From the NCBI RefSeq assembly GCF_000282635.1, contig NZ_AKIW01000028.1, positions 1 to 64,000 of the forward strand: a DNA stretch of 64,000 bases. The letters run 5' to 3'. The position numbers were made by a program, and so were the translations under genes. The notes under the pieces were generated by a model. That model did not search any database, had not been told where the DNA came from, and was given only the letters and a program-made list of their open reading frames with translations. Source of the DNA: Variovorax sp. CF313 (GTDB taxonomy: Bacteria > Pseudomonadota > Gammaproteobacteria > Burkholderiales > Burkholderiaceae_C). This document shows, piece by piece, positions 62,382-64,000 of this stretch. Each line of letters begins with the position of its first letter. Position 1 is the stretch's first letter.

Positions 62382-64000
62382 ATGCAGGAATCCCAGGGCG
62401 CCGACAGGCGCACGGCCGCATTGATGATGCCGACCATCGAATAGGTCTGCGGAAAGTTGCCCCACATCTCGCCCGTGACCGGGTGCGTGTCTTCCGACAG
62501 CAGGCCCAGCGGGTTGCGCGCCGCGAGCATGGTCTCGAAGATCTGGCGCGCCTCGGCCTTGCGGCCGATCTTGGCGAGCGCGTCGATGCGCCAGAAGGTG
62601 CAGATGTTGAACGCGGTCTCGGGCTTGCCGAAGTCGTCGGCCGCCTCGTAGCGGCGCATGTAGGGGCCGTCGCACAGCGACTTCTCCATGGCGTCGACGG
62701 TGGAGATGAAGCGCGGGTCGCGCGCGTCGATCAGGCCCACCTCCACCATCAGCAGGATGCTCGCGTCGAGCTCGTGGCCGCCGAAGCTTTCGGCGAAGGC
62801 CTGGCGCTCCTCGCACCACGACTTGGCGAGGATCTCTTCCTTCATGCGCGAGGCATGGCCGTGCCAGTAGGCCGCGCGCTCGGGCAGGTTCAGCGCGCGT
62901 GCGATCTTGGAGAGCCGGTCGCAGGCGGCCCAGCTCATCAGCGCCGAGCTGGTGTGCACGCGGGCGCGCGTGCGCAGCTCCCACATGCCGGCGTCGGGCG
63001 TGCCGTACACGCGCACCGCCTGCTCGCCCACCGCCTCCAGGTGCGGAAACTCCGCCACGCCCGCGCGGCTGAGCAGCCGATGGTCGTGGAAGGCCTGTGC
63101 CGCACCGAGCACGATGTTGCCGTACACGTCGTGCTGGAAGTGCTCCTGCGCCTGGTTGCCCACGCGCACCGGACCCATGCCGCGGTAGCCCGGCAGGCCT
63201 TCGACGAAGGACTCGGGCAGCTCGCGCTCCAGCCCGATGCCGTACAGCGGCTGGATGTGCTCGCCGTGCGAGCCGATCACCACGTTGCCGAGCCAGCGCA
63301 GGTAGTCTTCCATGGTGCCCACTTCGCTCAGCGAATTGAGCGCGCGCACCACGAAGAAGGCGTCGCGCAGCCAGCAGTAGCGGTAGTCCCAATTGCGCTG
63401 GCTGCCCGGCGCCTCGGGGATGCTGGTGGTCATGGCGGCCACGATGGCGCCAGTGTCCTCGTACAGCGAGAGCTTGAGCGTGATGGCCGCGCGGATCACC
63501 GCCTCCTGGTACTCGAAGGGAATGGCCAGGCGCTTGCTCCAGGTGCGCCAGTAGGAGATGGTTTCCTGCTCGAACTTGCGCGCGGTGTCGGCGATGCCGT
63601 CGAGCAGCGTCTCGTCCACGCCGAACATGAAGTTGTATTCGCGCGAGATCACGAAAGGCTGGCGCGCGAGGATGTGCGAGATCGAGGCGTCGGTGTTCAG
63701 CCGCAGCGTCACGTCGGGACCGACGTAGCGGATGTGGTTGCTGCCGCGCGTCACCTCCTCCGGCGCCACGGCGCCCCATTGGAAGCGCGGGTCGAGCGAC
63801 ACGCGCACGCGCGGCGCTCCGGCGATCGGCCGCACGCGGCGCACCATCATCAGCGGGCGGAAGTAGCGTGAGCGGCTGTAGAAGCGCGGCGCGAAGTCGG
63901 TGATCTCGATGCCCTGGCCCGCGCTGTCGAACAGCTGCGTGCGCAGCACCGCGGTATTGGGTTCGTACCACTGCTTGCTGGAGGCGAAGTCCTCGATCTC
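62378..64000 (-). CDS. GH15 family glycosidase (partial, cut by window edge)
   Basis: At least 540 residues are in frame, with no start codon resolved before the right edge, where the frame reads EIEDFASSKQWYEPNTAVLRTQ. Family GH15 (glucoamylase/trehalase-like) features include RNWDYRYCWLRDAFFVVRAL, TFWRIDALAKIGRKAEARQIFE and a long alpha/alpha barrel. In related bacteria this gene is commonly in a trehalose operon with otsA and otsB. Substrate (trehalose or an alpha-glucan) is not determined. It is coupled to otsA by a 4-bp overlap. Confidence 0.88.
   Translation of the reverse strand, partial: EIEDFASSKQWYEPNTAVLRTQLFDSAGQGIEITDFAPRFYSRSRYFRPLMMVRRVRPIAGAPRVRVSLDPRFQWGAVAPEEVTRGSNHIRYVGPDVTLRLNTDASISHILARQPFVISREYNFMFGVDETLLDGIADTARKFEQETISYWRTWSKRLAIPFEYQEAVIRAAITLKLSLYEDTGAIVAAMTTSIPEAPGSQRNWDYRYCWLRDAFFVVRALNSLSEVGTMEDYLRWLGNVVIGSHGEHIQPLYGIGLERELPESFVEGLPGYRGMGPVRVGNQAQEHFQHDVYGNIVLGAAQAFHDHRLLSRAGVAEFPHLEAVGEQAVRVYGTPDAGMWELRTRARVHTSSALMSWAACDRLSKIARALNLPERAAYWHGHASRMKEEILAKSWCEERQAFAESFGGHELDASILLMVEVGLIDARDPRFISTVDAMEKSLCDGPYMRRYEAADDFGKPETAFNICTFWRIDALAKIGRKAEARQIFETMLAARNPLGLLSEDTHPVTGEMWGNFPQTYSMVGIINAAVRLSAPWDSCI

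Overview
The window reads as about 64 kb of core chromosome from a GC-rich betaproteobacterium of the Comamonadaceae, most like Variovorax. This rests on recognisable protein families, Burkholderiales-style gene neighbourhoods (ypjD beside ffh, pilS/pilR beside ampD, rodA, accBC-prmA) and dispersed palindromic intergenic repeats; no rRNA marker is present. I see no prophage, insertion sequence, CRISPR array, rRNA or tRNA. The right edge cuts a GH15 glycosidase gene.

Layout. 1-7.7 kb: a phospholipid pair (CdsA-like, PlsC-like), a DUF2809 membrane protein, the operon rnb > tonB-like > aroE > mtgA, and a YqiA-type esterase. 8.0-18.5 kb: a NarL-type two-component pair, rodA, tldD, a BamE-like lipoprotein, DAHP synthase preceded by a Tyr/Phe/Trp leader-peptide attenuator, a cupin gene overlapping mpl, and a TlpA-like thioredoxin. 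18.5-23.7 kb: accB-accC-prmA, a DUF3426 zinc-ribbon protein and a PfkB kinase. 23.7-29 kb: a histone H1-like protein and nrdA/nrdB with tandem NrdR boxes over the promoter. 29-35.6 kb: ampD, pilR, pilS, a PP0621-like small protein, ypjD, and divergent ffh. 35.8-43.1 kb: opgH, then glrR, qseG, glrK and miaB on the same strand. 43.1-52.9 kb: an exported unknown, a two-gene RND efflux unit, a histidine phosphatase, a DUF4136 lipoprotein, ttcA, folB, a pteridine-reductase-like SDR and a MidA-like methyltransferase. 52.9-53.5 kb: a roughly 585-bp imperfect palindrome. 53.5-64 kb: a TauD/TfdA dioxygenase, a DUF5329 protein, hisN-like, DUF2905, a ROK kinase, a TM2-TPR protein, DUF1877, a MocR regulator with a divergent small gene, and otsA with a GH15 gene.

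The most notable observations are regulatory. (i) The 402-bp gap between glrR and opgH carries, in order toward opgH, TGTC-N10-GACA sites of the GlrR type, two IHF-type sequences and a near-consensus sigma-54 -24/-12 element. This suggests that the adjacent GlrK/QseG/GlrR system drives the osmoregulated periplasmic glucan synthase gene, or a small RNA in its leader. (ii) DAHP synthase is preceded by a 24-codon ORF containing YFFAYFWF, a candidate antiterminator and an intrinsic terminator, with no visible Shine-Dalgarno sequence. (iii) A strong plus-strand terminator lies in the nrdA-nrdB gap, where no plus-strand gene is seen.

Functionally the window is dominated by envelope biogenesis (phospholipid, peptidoglycan synthesis and recycling, periplasmic glucans, lipoproteins, efflux) together with housekeeping metabolism (fatty acid, dNTP, aromatic amino acid, folate/pterin, trehalose).
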